The notes beneath the pieces were generated by a model, which was given only the letters and a program-made list of their open reading frames with translations, ran no database searches and had not been told where the DNA came from. Below are positions 1 to 7,405 of a stretch of DNA of 64,000 nt, in pieces (within the stretch, counting starts at the first letter, position 1; every line of letters begins with the position of its first letter). Origin of the DNA: Alcaligenes faecalis. Its GTDB lineage: Bacteria; Pseudomonadota; Gammaproteobacteria; Burkholderiales; Burkholderiaceae_B. The translations under genes were made by a program, and so were the position numbers. The stretch is from the NCBI RefSeq assembly GCF_009497775.1, contig NZ_CP031012.1:1550001-1614000 (forward strand). Direction: 5' to 3'.

Positions 1-469
1 ACACCACTTCGGCGCTGGACAAACTCTGATCTAGCGCCCGTCCGACGAGATAGCCTGCGTCAGCATGGAGGCTATCGAGCGGTACGCGCACCGCATCCGG
101 CAACTCCCCGGCATCAGCACCGCTTACAGGTTGCTGCGCGGCAGGCCCCTTTAGGTGCTTGCGCCAAATGGTCGCTGCCGCGTACAGATCGCTTTGCATT
201 TGTGAGCCGGGCGATGCTGTATCCGCTAAACCGTCTAAGCGATCTGCCAAGTTCCCGCCGCTTGCATACTGCTGCGCCTGGGCGGCAACGGGGGCGGCGT
301 CCAACATTGCCTTGTACGCCTGCACAGCTACATCGCCCCATGATCCACCAGCCTGAACAGCAGCCGAGCCACCCATTATTCTCATGGTCACGGTCGGCTC
401 TATCGGAACCAGCCTCCAGCCTTGCGGCACCGCGCTTACGGGTGCGCTGTTTTGTGTATCTGTGCTCAT
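1..469 (-). CDS. Phage hypothetical protein, 3'-truncated by window edge
   Basis: An open frame runs from an ATG at 469 to the window edge without a stop, giving at least 156 residues. It starts MSTDTQNSAPVSAVPQGWRL and contains GGSWGDVAVQAYKAMLDAAP. The pattern 'GWRLVPIEPTVTMRIMGGSA' followed by 'YKAMLDAAP' is seen in many small accessory proteins of temperate phages with no known function. Its ATG overlaps the stop of the upstream gene (ATGA), so it is translationally coupled and last in the visible part of the leftward operon. The C-terminus lies outside the window. Function unknown. Confidence 0.6.
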   Translation of the reverse strand, partial: MSTDTQNSAPVSAVPQGWRLVPIEPTVTMRIMGGSAAVQAGGSWGDVAVQAYKAMLDAAPVAAQAQQYASGGNLADRLDGLADTASPGSQMQSDLYAAATIWRKHLKGPAAQQPVSGADAGELPDAVRVPLDSLHADAGYLVGRALDQSLSSAEVV

Positions 470-645
470 CGCTTTTTCTCCTGCAATTGCGGGTAATTTG
501 GGTTGGGGGCGGCTTTGGAAGTCACCGGGATGAATGCGCGTGTTCCGTATACCTGTGCTGCGCGTTCTTGGTTGATGACCAACTGGCTGATCGCCTGGAC
601 TGGGTTGTGACGCATATCGTCAGGCATGCTGTGGTTCTGGCGCAT
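466..645 (-). CDS. Small phage hypothetical protein
   Basis: A 59-residue protein, MRQNHSMPDDMRHNPVQAIS onward, rich in Gln, Asn and Pro. The start at 645 is chosen because an AAGGAGG ribosome binding site lies six bases upstream; a second in-frame ATG at 627 is possible. It overlaps the end of the upstream gene by 26 bases and its stop overlaps the next ATG. No domain is recognised. Coupling places it in the DGR-distal part of the leftward early operon. Confidence 0.5.
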   Translation of the reverse strand: MRQNHSMPDDMRHNPVQAISQLVINQERAAQVYGTRAFIPVTSKAAPNPNYPQLQEKKR

Positions 646-910
646 TGGCGGCCTCCTTGTCAGCCTTGGCTTTCTTTCCGCAGAAAGGGCAGTACGAGAC
701 GATGATGCTAAGGTCCTTGCCCTTCTCGCTGCGGTAGCCGGGGGTGTCCGACTTAACTCCGAATGGGATGCTGATATACGTCCCAGGATTGGCACCGTCC
801 AGGACGTAGGTGATGTTGCGGCAGCGCACTGATTCAATTGGCGCCTTCACCTGCGGCTGGTGGAGCTCTTTGATCTTTGCTTCGATTTCTTCAATGCAAT
901 TGCAGTTCAT
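620..910 (-). CDS. Phage hypothetical protein with C-terminal CxxC motif
   Basis: 96 residues from the ATG at 910, which overlaps the upstream stop (ATGA); an alternative ATG is at 925. The N-terminus has a short helix (EEIEAKIKELHQ) and an early CNC. The C-terminal part has CPFCGKK, half of a possible zinc knuckle. Such small Cys-containing proteins are common in phage early operons. No function can be assigned. It is part of the chain of coupled genes downstream of the reverse transcriptase. Confidence 0.6.
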   Translation of the reverse strand: MNCNCIEEIEAKIKELHQPQVKAPIESVRCRNITYVLDGANPGTYISIPFGVKSDTPGYRSEKGKDLSIIVSYCPFCGKKAKADKEAANAPEPQHA

Positions 911-1140
911 GTTTTTGCTTCCCATCCGCTCTCACCCCAGACCACACAAGAGCGTTCCAGCTCATGGCACAGGGATGCATATCCGTTATTGAAATGACCG
1001 TGGGTAGAGGTTTTGTGCAGGAGCACGCGCACCTCTTGGTCATGGCGAAGGGTAAAAAATTGCCCCGGTTCGATGTGTCGAAGGCGGGGCAGGGGTTTGC
1101 TGCCTTTGTGGCGTGTGTGCAGTTCTTCACTGAGGGCCAT
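907..1140 (-). CDS. Phage hypothetical protein downstream of RT
   Basis: 77 residues, MALSEELHTRHKGSK onward. The start at 1140 is supported by an AGGAG six to seven bases upstream and by a 14-base overlap with the 3' end of the reverse transcriptase gene. An in-frame ATG at 1191 would lie deep inside RT. It contains HIEPGQFFTLRHDQEVRVLL and a late Cys. No family recognised. It is the first gene after the DGR cassette in the same transcription unit. Confidence 0.5.
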   Translation of the reverse strand: MALSEELHTRHKGSKPLPRLRHIEPGQFFTLRHDQEVRVLLHKTSTHGHFNNGYASLCHELERSCVVWGESGWEAKT

Positions 1141-2239
1141 GTGGCGCTCCTGATTTTCGATATGCTTTGGTTGCATCCCAGGCGATGGCATGGCCGCGCT
1201 TTCTGGCTGCGGCGCTTACTTTTGCTCTGTCTCTGTACCCGTTGCTGTGCCGCATGAGCCCCAGATAGCTGTTGATTGTTTCCAGCGACTTGTCAGTCGG
1301 TACGGTTTCTATGCGGTTTAGTGCGGTGCGAACAGAGCGACGGCGCACCTGACGACGCCAGGGCTTGATAACGTGGCCAGCGAAGTCCACGCCTCTGTTG
1401 ATGGGTTGAAGGATTGTCTTGGTAGGGTTGAGTTGTAGGCCCAAGGTCGGCAAATACTCATTGATGCTTGCCAGGGCTTCATTCAGCCACTGAGGCGAGT
1501 CATGCAAAAGAACGAAGTCATCGACATAACGCACGTAGTGTTTGCATCGAATACGGTGTTTGACATGCTGATCCAGCCCATCAAGCAGCACGTTTGCAAA
1601 GAATTGGCTGCTCAAGTTGCCAATGGGTAACCCATGGTGCCGTGGTGCAGTCATCAGGTGCTTGTGTGGTGGAACGAGCTGCAGCAGCGCCTGCTCCCCG
1701 CGTATCTCCACGTTGTTGCGTGGGTCGTGAAATAAGATCAGCTTAGCCAGCATGCGCCACCAGCGTTCCGGTATGTGCTTGGCGAGCATCGGCCAGACCA
1801 CTCGTTTGTCGATGCTCACGAAAAAGTTGGCCAAGTCACATTTCAGATAGAACCCCGGCTTACTCCAGTTCTGCGTCTGGCTCCTGATCTTGGTTTCCAA
1901 CCGCTTGGCGGCGTACAGGGTGCCACGACCAGGGATGCAAGCACTGGAGTCGGCAATAAAGCGCCGGTAAAACCGTTCCGAGATCTGGTTATAGAGCAGG
2001 TGGTGCACAATCCGATCACGGAAATCAGCCGCCCACACCTCTCGCGGCTTGGGTCTTGTAATAACAAAGCAGATGGACCGGCCTGGGCTGTAATCCCCGG
2101 TCACCAGATCATCATGTAGCTCCAGCAAGTTGCGCTCCAGATCTCGCTCAAACATAAGGGCGCTTGCTGTGTTGCGTTTCAAGCGTCGGCAGGTGAAATA
2201 CGCCTGCACCAGCAACTCGAACGAATAGCCAGTATCCAT
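1127..2239 (-). CDS. DGR reverse transcriptase
   Basis: 370-residue RNA-dependent DNA polymerase that copies the template RNA into adenine-mutated cDNA. Core RT motifs are visible in order: DFRDRIVHHLL, the palm strand YLKCDLANFFVSID, then GLPIGNLSSQFFANVLLDGL, the catalytic YVRYVDDFVLL, and a later LNPTKT/FAGHVIKPW. The IGN(L)xSQ form of motif 4 is characteristic of DGR-type RTs and differs from the QGxPxSP of group II introns. No maturase or endonuclease domain follows, and the length matches the DGR family. The start at 2239 (MDTGYSFELL) is preferred: the frame stays open to 2341, but that extension only reads through the template repeat out of its coding frame. The 3' end overlaps the next gene. 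Order target-avd-TR-RT matches the Bordetella phage BPP-1 DGR. Confidence 0.95.
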   Translation of the reverse strand: MDTGYSFELLVQAYFTCRRLKRNTASALMFERDLERNLLELHDDLVTGDYSPGRSICFVITRPKPREVWAADFRDRIVHHLLYNQISERFYRRFIADSSACIPGRGTLYAAKRLETKIRSQTQNWSKPGFYLKCDLANFFVSIDKRVVWPMLAKHIPERWWRMLAKLILFHDPRNNVEIRGEQALLQLVPPHKHLMTAPRHHGLPIGNLSSQFFANVLLDGLDQHVKHRIRCKHYVRYVDDFVLLHDSPQWLNEALASINEYLPTLGLQLNPTKTILQPINRGVDFAGHVIKPWRRQVRRRSVRTALNRIETVPTDKSLETINSYLGLMRHSNGYRDRAKVSAAARKRGHAIAWDATKAYRKSGAPHGPQ

Positions 2240-2258
2240 AGAAGCTCTCGGTTCAGTT

Positions 2259-2336
2259 TGCGGAAAGGGCGGACACGGAACTCGTTGTTTCGGTTGTTGT
2301 TGTTCACGTTTCCGTTCTCGAAATCGACCGCCCAGG
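2259..2336 (-). repeat. DGR template repeat (TR)
   Basis: A 78-base segment between avd and RT that aligns without gaps to VR1, VR2 and VR3. Read in the VR frame on the minus strand it would encode WAVDFE, then a core with eight AAC (Asn) codons, then EFRVRPFR. AAC-rich templates are the hallmark of DGR TRs because adenines are the mutable positions. At its 3' end TR continues CCGCAA where all three VRs have CCGCAG, the expected IMH*/IMH difference that makes homing one-way. It is presumably transcribed with the operon as the RNA template. Confidence 0.95.
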
Positions 2337-2398
2337 TTCATTCGAGCTATTCACATCGGCCCAGCGAGACTTTGGCTCATTGAGCGGACTGCGCAGGA

Positions 2399-2860
2399 TC
2401 ACCCCGACTGCTGCCGTCGATATCCTTGTTGCGCCTGGCGGTGGGCTTGTGGCCCAGCGGCTCGACCAGATTGATTGGCGCGTTGTCCGGTCTGCCTTGG
2501 CAAACCGGCATCAAGCGCACGTTCCGAGTGTTTCTGCCATCCGGTAGCTTGCTTGCCGACGCTATCCGTGAGGGCTATGGCTTGGGCATACTGCCCGCGT
2601 GAAATAAGGCGCAGGTCCACTGACAACCGCAATGACAGATTCACCGCCTCAACTTCTTGTCGCATTTTGCGCAGAATGTCGGTCCGATCGTCTGAGGTGT
2701 TTGCCTCATAAACCCGCATGACCAGATCCATGCAGCGGCGGCGCAGTTCCGCGCCGAAATCCGCTTTGTAGTTCCTGGGCATGTTGGAGACCAACTGCGT
2801 GACGAGCTGACACAGTGAATAAGTGGCTTTGTATATTGCGGTGTCGGTGTGAAGTGCCAT
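2399..2860 (-). CDS. avd: DGR accessory variability determinant (Avd)
   Basis: 153-residue basic helical protein resembling the pentameric four-helix-bundle Avd that binds RT and template RNA and is required for mutagenic cDNA synthesis. Seen: the N-terminal IYKATYSLCQLVTQLVSNMP, PRNYKADFGAELRRRCMDLV and IYEAN-like segments typical of Avd/S23-family bundles, then DILRKMRQEVEAVNLSLRLS. The last ~40 residues are a Gln/Arg-rich tail that is longer than usual and probably disordered. It lies between target 1 and TR, as in BPP-1. The start has an AAGG just upstream. Confidence 0.85.
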   Translation of the reverse strand: MALHTDTAIYKATYSLCQLVTQLVSNMPRNYKADFGAELRRRCMDLVMRVYEANTSDDRTDILRKMRQEVEAVNLSLRLSVDLRLISRGQYAQAIALTDSVGKQATGWQKHSERALDAGLPRQTGQRANQSGRAAGPQAHRQAQQGYRRQQSG

Positions 2861-2869
2861 GCCTTTACT

Positions 2870-2885
2870 GCGGGCTGACGCCCGC
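2870..2885. other. GC-rich hairpin downstream of VR1 (DGR target-site hairpin candidate)
   Basis: GCGGGC-TGAC-GCCCGC: a perfect six-pair stem with a four-base loop, 30 bases beyond the 3' end of VR1 on the coding strand and before avd. DGR target sites often have such a stem with a tetraloop just after VR, which increases homing. The loop (GTCA on the coding strand) does not match the common GRNA pattern, so the assignment is tentative. Confidence 0.55.
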
Positions 2886-2892
2886 TAAATAG

Positions 2893-3318
2893 TTAAATGG
2901 ATGAAGCGACAATGCTGCGGAAAGGGCGGACACGGAACTCGCCGTACCGGAGGCTGCTGAACACGCTCCCGGTCTCGACACCGACCGCCCAGGGATAGTC
3001 ATGGTGCTCAGAGCGGGACCAGTAAATGCTGTCCCAGCCCTCGCGCACAAACTGCTCTGGTGCATTGATGTAGGCCAGCATCAGATCCTCTTGCTCCGGC
3101 GCTCGCCAGTCGGTATGGCCGTTAATATCACCAACGTTTGCTACTGCCTTGTCCACGTTCTTGAACTCGACCTTTTCAATGTCAGATTCAATGCCCGCAG
3201 CAATGATGATGTGGTGGGCCGCGCCATCGATCAGGCGTTTGCCAATGTAAACGCCGCCTTGCTCGGGCCATCTTTGTCCGAGGTCCGGGGCGCGGGAAAT
3301 GGTTTCATTGGTGCTCAT
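2893..3318 (-). CDS. DGR target protein 1 (DUF1566/C-type-lectin-like)
   Basis: 141 residues. The N-terminal half carries QGGVYIGKRLIDG, as in the other two targets, followed by DWRAPEQEDLMLAYINAPEQF and the lectin-like core YWSRSEHHDYPWAVGVETG. The last ~30 residues are VR1, ending EFRVRPFR plus a seven-residue tail. DUF1566 has the C-type-lectin/formylglycine-generating-enzyme fold, the usual scaffold for DGR-variable binding sites. There is no signal peptide or membrane segment. AGGAG lies seven bases before the ATG. The variable residues read T, S, F, S, S, L, Y, G where TR would give Asn. Ligand unknown. Confidence 0.85.
   Translation of the reverse strand: MSTNETISRAPDLGQRWPEQGGVYIGKRLIDGAAHHIIIAAGIESDIEKVEFKNVDKAVANVGDINGHTDWRAPEQEDLMLAYINAPEQFVREGWDSIYWSRSEHHDYPWAVGVETGSVFSSLRYGEFRVRPFRSIVASSI
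2916..2993 (-). repeat. DGR variable repeat VR1
   Basis: 78 bases aligned to TR without gaps. Fourteen substitutions fall at TR adenines, including GAT to GGT and silent GGA to GGG and CGA to CGG. One substitution (TTC to GTC) is at a thymine near the 5' end of the repeat. Both flanks match the other VRs. Confidence 0.92.
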
Positions 3319-3354
3319 TGGGTGGCTCCTGTGCCGAAGTAAAGGGGTAAAGCG

Positions 3355-3912
3355 TTAAATGGCGAATCTGCGGAAAGGGCGGACACGGAACTCGCGGTAT
3401 CGGAAGTCGCGGTACACGAGCCCGAGCTCGAAATCGACCGCCCAGGGATAAGAACCACGCAGGCTGCTGGTCCAGTACCAGCTCGATTTCTCGAACAGGT
3501 CTGGCACGTTTGCCAGGGCAATCATCATTTCGCGCCGGGATGGCAGATAGAAATCACAATGGCCGTCAGCTTCGTAGTCGCTGGCCAGCTTGGCGGCAGG
3601 GTATTTGTCGCGCAGGGTGTTGGTATTGCTCAAGCCGTCCCAGTCGGACAGATCAAGGCTGCCATCTGGGCCCCAGGCTGCGGTCCCGACGTCCTTGGGT
3701 TGCGGGATGATCAGGCCGTACAGCACGCCGTCACCGCCTTGGATGTCACCAGCGTAGATACCTCCCTGACCGGCGAGGTATTCACCGATCTTGTGGCGAC
3801 CTGGGGCGGGTGCAGTTGTTTGTTTCAGGCTGCCGATCAATTTCTCAGCAACTGTATGGGTAGGTAGCGCGAGCATGGCTCCGCCACCCAAATCGAATTG
3901 GACTGTGTTCAT
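3355..3912 (-). CDS. DGR target protein 2 (DUF1566/C-type-lectin-like)
   Basis: 185 residues from the ATG at 3912 (MNTVQFDLGGGAM). Layout: a ~45-residue N-terminal region, then GQGGIYAGDIQGGDG, a middle with DFYLPSRREMMIALANVPDLF, then the lectin core YWTSSLRGSYPWAVDFE and VR2, ending EFRVRPFRRFAI. The N-terminal 'TVAEKLIGSLK' stretch resembles the 'VPLLKLLALL' stretch of target 3, so the two may share an assembly or attachment segment. It sits just downstream of the SSB gene and 36 bases upstream of target 1. No export signal. The variable residues read L, L, Y, R, D, F, Y, R. Confidence 0.85.
   Translation of the reverse strand: MNTVQFDLGGGAMLALPTHTVAEKLIGSLKQTTAPAPGRHKIGEYLAGQGGIYAGDIQGGDGVLYGLIIPQPKDVGTAAWGPDGSLDLSDWDGLSNTNTLRDKYPAAKLASDYEADGHCDFYLPSRREMMIALANVPDLFEKSSWYWTSSLRGSYPWAVDFELGLVYRDFRYREFRVRPFRRFAI
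3369..3446 (-). repeat. DGR variable repeat VR2
   Basis: 78 bases aligned to TR without gaps. All fourteen substitutions are at TR adenines, including a silent GGA to GGG. No other position differs. Unlike VR1 and VR3, no obvious GC-rich hairpin follows it. Confidence 0.94.
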
Positions 3913-4003
3913 TGCTTGGGATTCCTTGTCGGGAGATTGCCCCGAAGGGCTGTTGGTAGGCGGCACGGCACTGAATCAAATCAGCGCTCTAGGCCGTGTC
4001 GCC

Positions 4004-4525
4004 TCAATTAAAAGGTATGTCGTCGTCCATATCGGCAAGGTTGTCCGACATAGGAGCGTTATTACGTGGAGCCTGTTGTTGCTGCTGTTGCTGAGGCGCT
4101 GGGCGCTGAGCACGTTGTGGAGCTGGTGCACCACCACCGCGGCCACCGTATTCGCCACCACCCATGCTGCCGCCGCCCATATCACCACCGTCACGGCCAC
4201 CCAGCATTTGCATTTGCTCGGCAATGATCTCGGTCGTGAAACGCTCCTGACCATCCTGGCCCGTCCATTTACGGGTACGCAGGCGACCTTCTACGTAGAC
4301 GGGACGGCCTTTGCGCAGGTACTCACTCGCGATTTCAGCCAGACGGTTGTAGAACACGACTCGATGCCATTCCACTTCCTCGCGGCGCTCGCCCGAGGTA
4401 CGGTCTTTCCACTGCGAAGTCGTGGCAATGGAAATATTGCAGATGGCCGAACCTTCCGCGCTGTAGCGTACTTCTGGGTCGCGGCCGAGGTTGCCCACCA
4501 AAATGACTTTGTTGACTGAGGCCAT
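4004..4525 (-). CDS. ssb: Single-stranded DNA-binding protein
   Basis: 173-residue SSB. N-terminal OB fold: [40 protein letters not shown] and [11 protein letters not shown]. It is followed by a disordered Gly/Gln/Pro linker (a run of glutamines, GGG repeats) and the acidic tip DMDDDIPFN that recruits partner proteins. It is the third gene of the phage recombination set (ERF, exonuclease, SSB) and binds single strands produced by the exonuclease. It is likely a phage copy, although close to bacterial SSB. Its start immediately follows the end of the exonuclease gene. Confidence 0.93.
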   Translation of the reverse strand: MASVNKVILVGNLGRDPEVRYSAEGSAICNISIATTSQWKDRTSGERREEVEWHRVVFYNRLAEIASEYLRKGRPVYVEGRLRTRKWTGQDGQERFTTEIIAEQMQMLGGRDGGDMGGGSMGGGEYGGRGGGAPAPQRAQRPAPQQQQQQQAPRNNAPMSDNLADMDDDIPFN

Positions 4526-5161
4526 TTATGCGGCCTCCAGCAGGGCGTCCCGCAGTTCGTGCTGATACTTGGTGACTGTCCGCTCAAACTCCATCAGATC
4601 GGATTCAAGTAAGTCGATCTGGTTGTCGTCGCGCTCGATGCGAATGATCTTCATGCGGCCTAGGTCATGAACCCACAAGACCAGATCCACCCATTTACGG
4701 CCGAGCAACCACATTGCACCATTGCATTGGTCTACGTAGGCGGCAATATCGCCGTTCACAAACGCGGTGAACAGAGTGTCGCTGCTGACCATCGTCTTGA
4801 TCTCAATGATTCCGTCCTGGCCAACTAGACCGTCCACGCTAACCCCAAACAGGCGGTCAGGCGTCGTGATGAAACCGGCCTCGTCAACAATGTGCCCGGT
4901 CTTGCGCTCATAGACAGCACGGGCGTAGGGTTCTTGCTCTGTGCCAAGGCGCATAGCGCCGTTCACAAAGACCTGCATAGGTTCGCCGCCTTCACGCTCT
5001 CGGGCCACATCCATGGCGTAGTCCAAGCACTTCTTAGAAGGGGCTCCGCTTTTCAGGCGGTCGCGGCAGTCTTTGAAACGGCTGCCAGTTATGACGCCCT
5101 TGCGGGCCTGGAGCCATTCCGGGGTGCCCTGTTCGGCGGTGTGAATGATTAAGCCTTCCAT
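4526..5161 (-). CDS. YqaJ/lambda-Exo-type recombination exonuclease
   Basis: 211 residues of the PD-(D/E)xK nuclease family that makes 3' overhangs for strand annealing. Visible: EWLQARKGVITGSRF at the N-terminus, GTEQEPYARAVYERKTG, then the active-site set FGVSVDGLVG followed by IIEIKTM (Asp and ExK). A C-terminal helix is typical of YqaJ proteins. The start codon overlaps the stop of the ERF gene upstream, so exonuclease and annealase are coupled, as in lambda exo/bet. Confidence 0.88.
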   Translation of the reverse strand: MEGLIIHTAEQGTPEWLQARKGVITGSRFKDCRDRLKSGAPSKKCLDYAMDVAREREGGEPMQVFVNGAMRLGTEQEPYARAVYERKTGHIVDEAGFITTPDRLFGVSVDGLVGQDGIIEIKTMVSSDTLFTAFVNGDIAAYVDQCNGAMWLLGRKWVDLVLWVHDLGRMKIIRIERDDNQIDLLESDLMEFERTVTKYQHELRDALLEAA

Positions 5162-5898
5162 TATTGAGCCTCCGTGAGCATCTTTTTCTTGTCCGATACG
5201 GCCTTTTTGAAGGCGTTGTAATCAGCAAGGTTGTTGGTTGCGTAAATGACGTTGCCGCCTTCCTGCCAGATGGTTTCCAACCGCTCCAGCGTTTCGGCTT
5301 TGGCCACTTCGCTGATCCAAGATTCTTTCAGTGCAGGATCCGCCGGCGCTCGGCCATCGGTGTCGTCGTCCTGCTCGGACAAGCCGGTAATGGCCTTCAA
5401 GGTGTAGCGTTCCAAGTAGGTTTTGGTACTGGCGCGGGACTGAATGGCGTTGCGGCCTGGGCCAGTATCTGGCGGCCCGCCCATGCTTACACTTTCTTGG
5501 TGGCCGCCAACGTGCCGCAGGTAGCAGGTGACCTCCATCCAGTCTTTGTCATCCTTGGTCAGCTTCCAACTGGACGAAAGCCCGTGCTTGGATAGGGCAG
5601 GGGTGACTGCATTTACAACGTCATGCAGTTCGGCGTACTTCTGATTCTTAAGCGGGCCATCGGAACGGGCCTTGCCCTTGATGATTGTGACTGACTCGGC
5701 CTTGAATGCAGCGAACGCCTCGTCATAAGCTTTCTTGGCCTGTGTTGCGTTGTAGCGATCCTGCAGGTCCATCATTTGTCCGATTTGCTCAGGGCTCATT
5801 CCAGACTGTAGGGCGGCGATTGCCATGGCCATCGGTGACCCGGCTGGGGCGGGGGCTGCGGTAGCAGCCTGTGGGGCTTCAATGATTTCTGTGCTCAT
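5161..5898 (-). CDS. erf: ERF-family single-strand annealing protein
   Basis: 245 residues. After an Ala/Pro-rich N-terminus comes the ERF core: NQKYAELHDVVNAVTPALSKHGLSSSW, EVTCYLRHVGGH and TYLERYTLKAITGL. ERF proteins (P22 Erf type) anneal complementary single strands and circularise phage DNA. The start at 5898 (MSTEIIEAPQ) has GAGGA upstream; the frame is open further but without support. Next to the exonuclease and SSB it completes a two-component recombinase module. Confidence 0.88.
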   Translation of the reverse strand: MSTEIIEAPQAATAAPAPAGSPMAMAIAALQSGMSPEQIGQMMDLQDRYNATQAKKAYDEAFAAFKAESVTIIKGKARSDGPLKNQKYAELHDVVNAVTPALSKHGLSSSWKLTKDDKDWMEVTCYLRHVGGHQESVSMGGPPDTGPGRNAIQSRASTKTYLERYTLKAITGLSEQDDDTDGRAPADPALKESWISEVAKAETLERLETIWQEGGNVIYATNNLADYNAFKKAVSDKKKMLTEAQ

Positions 5899-5909
5899 GA
5901 TGTCCTCAA

Positions 5910-6977
5910 TTAATACTGGATTCGGATAGCCGGGATCAGGCCCTTGGCGATCAGAATGACGGCTTGCTTGGCGCACTCGTCGGGCATGCCGTTTTCGATG
6001 AAGGCAGCCAGGGCGGCATTGTTGATGCTGGCCTTGTGTGCGATATCGGCCTCGCGTTTCTGCTGTGCAGCTTCTACTGCCGCCTTTTCGTCGGCCTGGC
6101 GCTTGATTTCCCCCTGGCGGGCGGCTTCGGCGGCATCCTTGGCGCGTTGCTCTGCGGCCAGCTTTTCAGCTTCGGCTCGGGCCTCAGCTTGTTTCTGGCG
6201 TTCGATGGCTTCGGCCCGTTCCCGCTCAGCCTGTTCTGCGGCCGCCCTGGCATCGGCTTCACGTTTTGCGGCGGCATCCCGTTCAGCCTGGGCTTTGGCT
6301 TCCGCGTCGGCTCGGGCCTTCTCAGTCGCTTGCCGGGCAATCTCGGCTTCGCGGTCTTTTTGCTCCTGCTCGGCCTGCTTGCGGCGTAACTCGGCCAGTT
6401 CCGCCTGTTCGGCTTCGTACTTCTGGCGTTCAGCCAGGGCTGAGTTCAGGATTTCCAGAGCCTTGGCTTTGACCCGGTGGGCCTCGGCTTCAAACTCTTC
6501 CCAAGCCTCGTCCATCACCACAGACTCAACCACTGCGATGCGCTGGCGCAGGGATTCAACATCAAGCCCACCGACTTCTCGGGCTTGATCAGCCATACCG
6601 TCCAGGTCGGCACGGTGTAGCGCTACCCGGCTGGCCTCTGCTTCTTCCCATTCCGTCAGCGGCTTGCGTACCTCGTCGGCCAGTGCGTCCAGCGTTTCCC
6701 GCATGCGCTTGCGTTCAGCGTCGATCAGCTTGGGGATTTCCTTTAGCCGGTCCACCTGCTCTTTGCCCAGGCCGTCCAAGGCGGTTTTGATCTTGCGCAC
6801 CTTGAACGCTCGGCTTGCAATCGCGTCACGACCTTTCTTTGTTTTCAAGTCCGATTCGTGCCCAGTCACTTCCTGGCGGATGCGCTCAATGTACGGGTCC
6901 AGGCCGTTCGCTGTTTGGTAGATTTGCAGTGCTGTTTCTACTGGGGGGAGTTCCGTCAACTCTAAAACTTCGTTCAT
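5910..6977 (-). CDS. Long coiled-coil phage protein (DUF1351-like)
   Basis: 355 residues. The N-terminal third, with HESDLKTKKGRDAIASRAFK and DRLKEIPKLIDAERKRMRET, resembles DUF1351-type proteins found beside phage recombinases. The centre (about residues 170-310) is an uninterrupted charged helix with repeated AE/KA/QA heptads, clearly a coiled coil. The last 40 residues form a small domain ending GLIPAIRIQY. The start at 6977 has GGAG at good spacing; the ATG 12 bases upstream is too close to it. Precise role unknown; probably accessory to recombination or replication. Confidence 0.7.
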   Translation of the reverse strand: MNEVLELTELPPVETALQIYQTANGLDPYIERIRQEVTGHESDLKTKKGRDAIASRAFKVRKIKTALDGLGKEQVDRLKEIPKLIDAERKRMRETLDALADEVRKPLTEWEEAEASRVALHRADLDGMADQAREVGGLDVESLRQRIAVVESVVMDEAWEEFEAEAHRVKAKALEILNSALAERQKYEAEQAELAELRRKQAEQEQKDREAEIARQATEKARADAEAKAQAERDAAAKREADARAAAEQAERERAEAIERQKQAEARAEAEKLAAEQRAKDAAEAARQGEIKRQADEKAAVEAAQQKREADIAHKASINNAALAAFIENGMPDECAKQAVILIAKGLIPAIRIQY

Positions 6978-6978
6978 G

Positions 6979-7167
6979 TCATGCTCCAATCGCTCGGGCC
7001 GCCAGAGTCGGGCCGAAAAAAAGCAGTCCGCAGACTGCTATGGCAATGAGTAGGGTGAGGGGCCAGCCCCACGGAGGTGTGCTGCTATTTGGTGCGTAGC
7101 ATCCCCGTCCGTCGAAAGGGTTACGGCGACGAGTGCGGGGGAAGCCGGGGTTTTGGCTATGAGGCAT
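6979..7167 (-). CDS. Small single-pass membrane protein
   Basis: 62 residues from ATG 7167, with AAGGAGA upstream. The N-terminal half is Pro/Arg-rich (NPGFPRTRRRNPFDGRG). It is followed by one clear transmembrane segment (WPLTLLIAIAVCGLLFFGP). The start lies inside the 3' end of the upstream gene and the stop is next to the coiled-coil gene. No family recognised. Confidence 0.5.
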   Translation of the reverse strand: MPHSQNPGFPRTRRRNPFDGRGCYAPNSSTPPWGWPLTLLIAIAVCGLLFFGPTLAARAIGA

Positions 7168-7405
7168 CAGGCTCTCCTTGGCTTCGTGCGCGTAACATGG
7201 CGTCGGCCATCCGATACGACCATTGAGCAACATCGTTAATCGGCGTGTCATTGGGATTCGGGTTTGCCTGCCAGCCCTGCATTGCCTTGGCCGCGAAGTA
7301 ATCACGCAAGGTCATGCCGTCGCAAGGAGCCATTCCTTGCCAAGGCTCCCCTGGGTTAAGAGGAACAGGAAACGCTGGTCCACCATCTTTAATTGGCTCT
7401 GTCAT
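7157..7405 (-). CDS. Phage hypothetical protein (MTLRDYFAAKAMQG type)
   Basis: 82 residues. It begins MTEPIKDGGPAFPVPLN and contains DGMTLRDYFAAKAMQGW and WSYRMADAMLRAR, a pattern found in many prophage early operons, where the function is unknown. The ATG overlaps the stop of the 38-residue gene upstream (ATGA). Confidence 0.75.
   Translation of the reverse strand: MTEPIKDGGPAFPVPLNPGEPWQGMAPCDGMTLRDYFAAKAMQGWQANPNPNDTPINDVAQWSYRMADAMLRARSQGEPDAS

Noticed and set aside
1127..2239. Group II intron or retron reverse transcriptase
   Set aside because: No maturase or HNH domain, no intron RNA borders and no msr/msd-like repeat; motif 4 is IGNLSSQ and Avd, TR and VRs are present, which define a DGR.
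2239..2341. Longer N-terminus for the reverse transcriptase (start at 2341)
   Set aside because: The extra 34 codons read through the template repeat in a frame unrelated to the variable proteins and are Arg/Gln/Pro-rich; the RT fold begins after 2239.
5944..6588. Ser/Ala/Arg-rich 214-residue ORF opposite the coiled-coil gene
   Set aside because: Shadow of the highly biased codons of the coiled coil; composition has no protein character.
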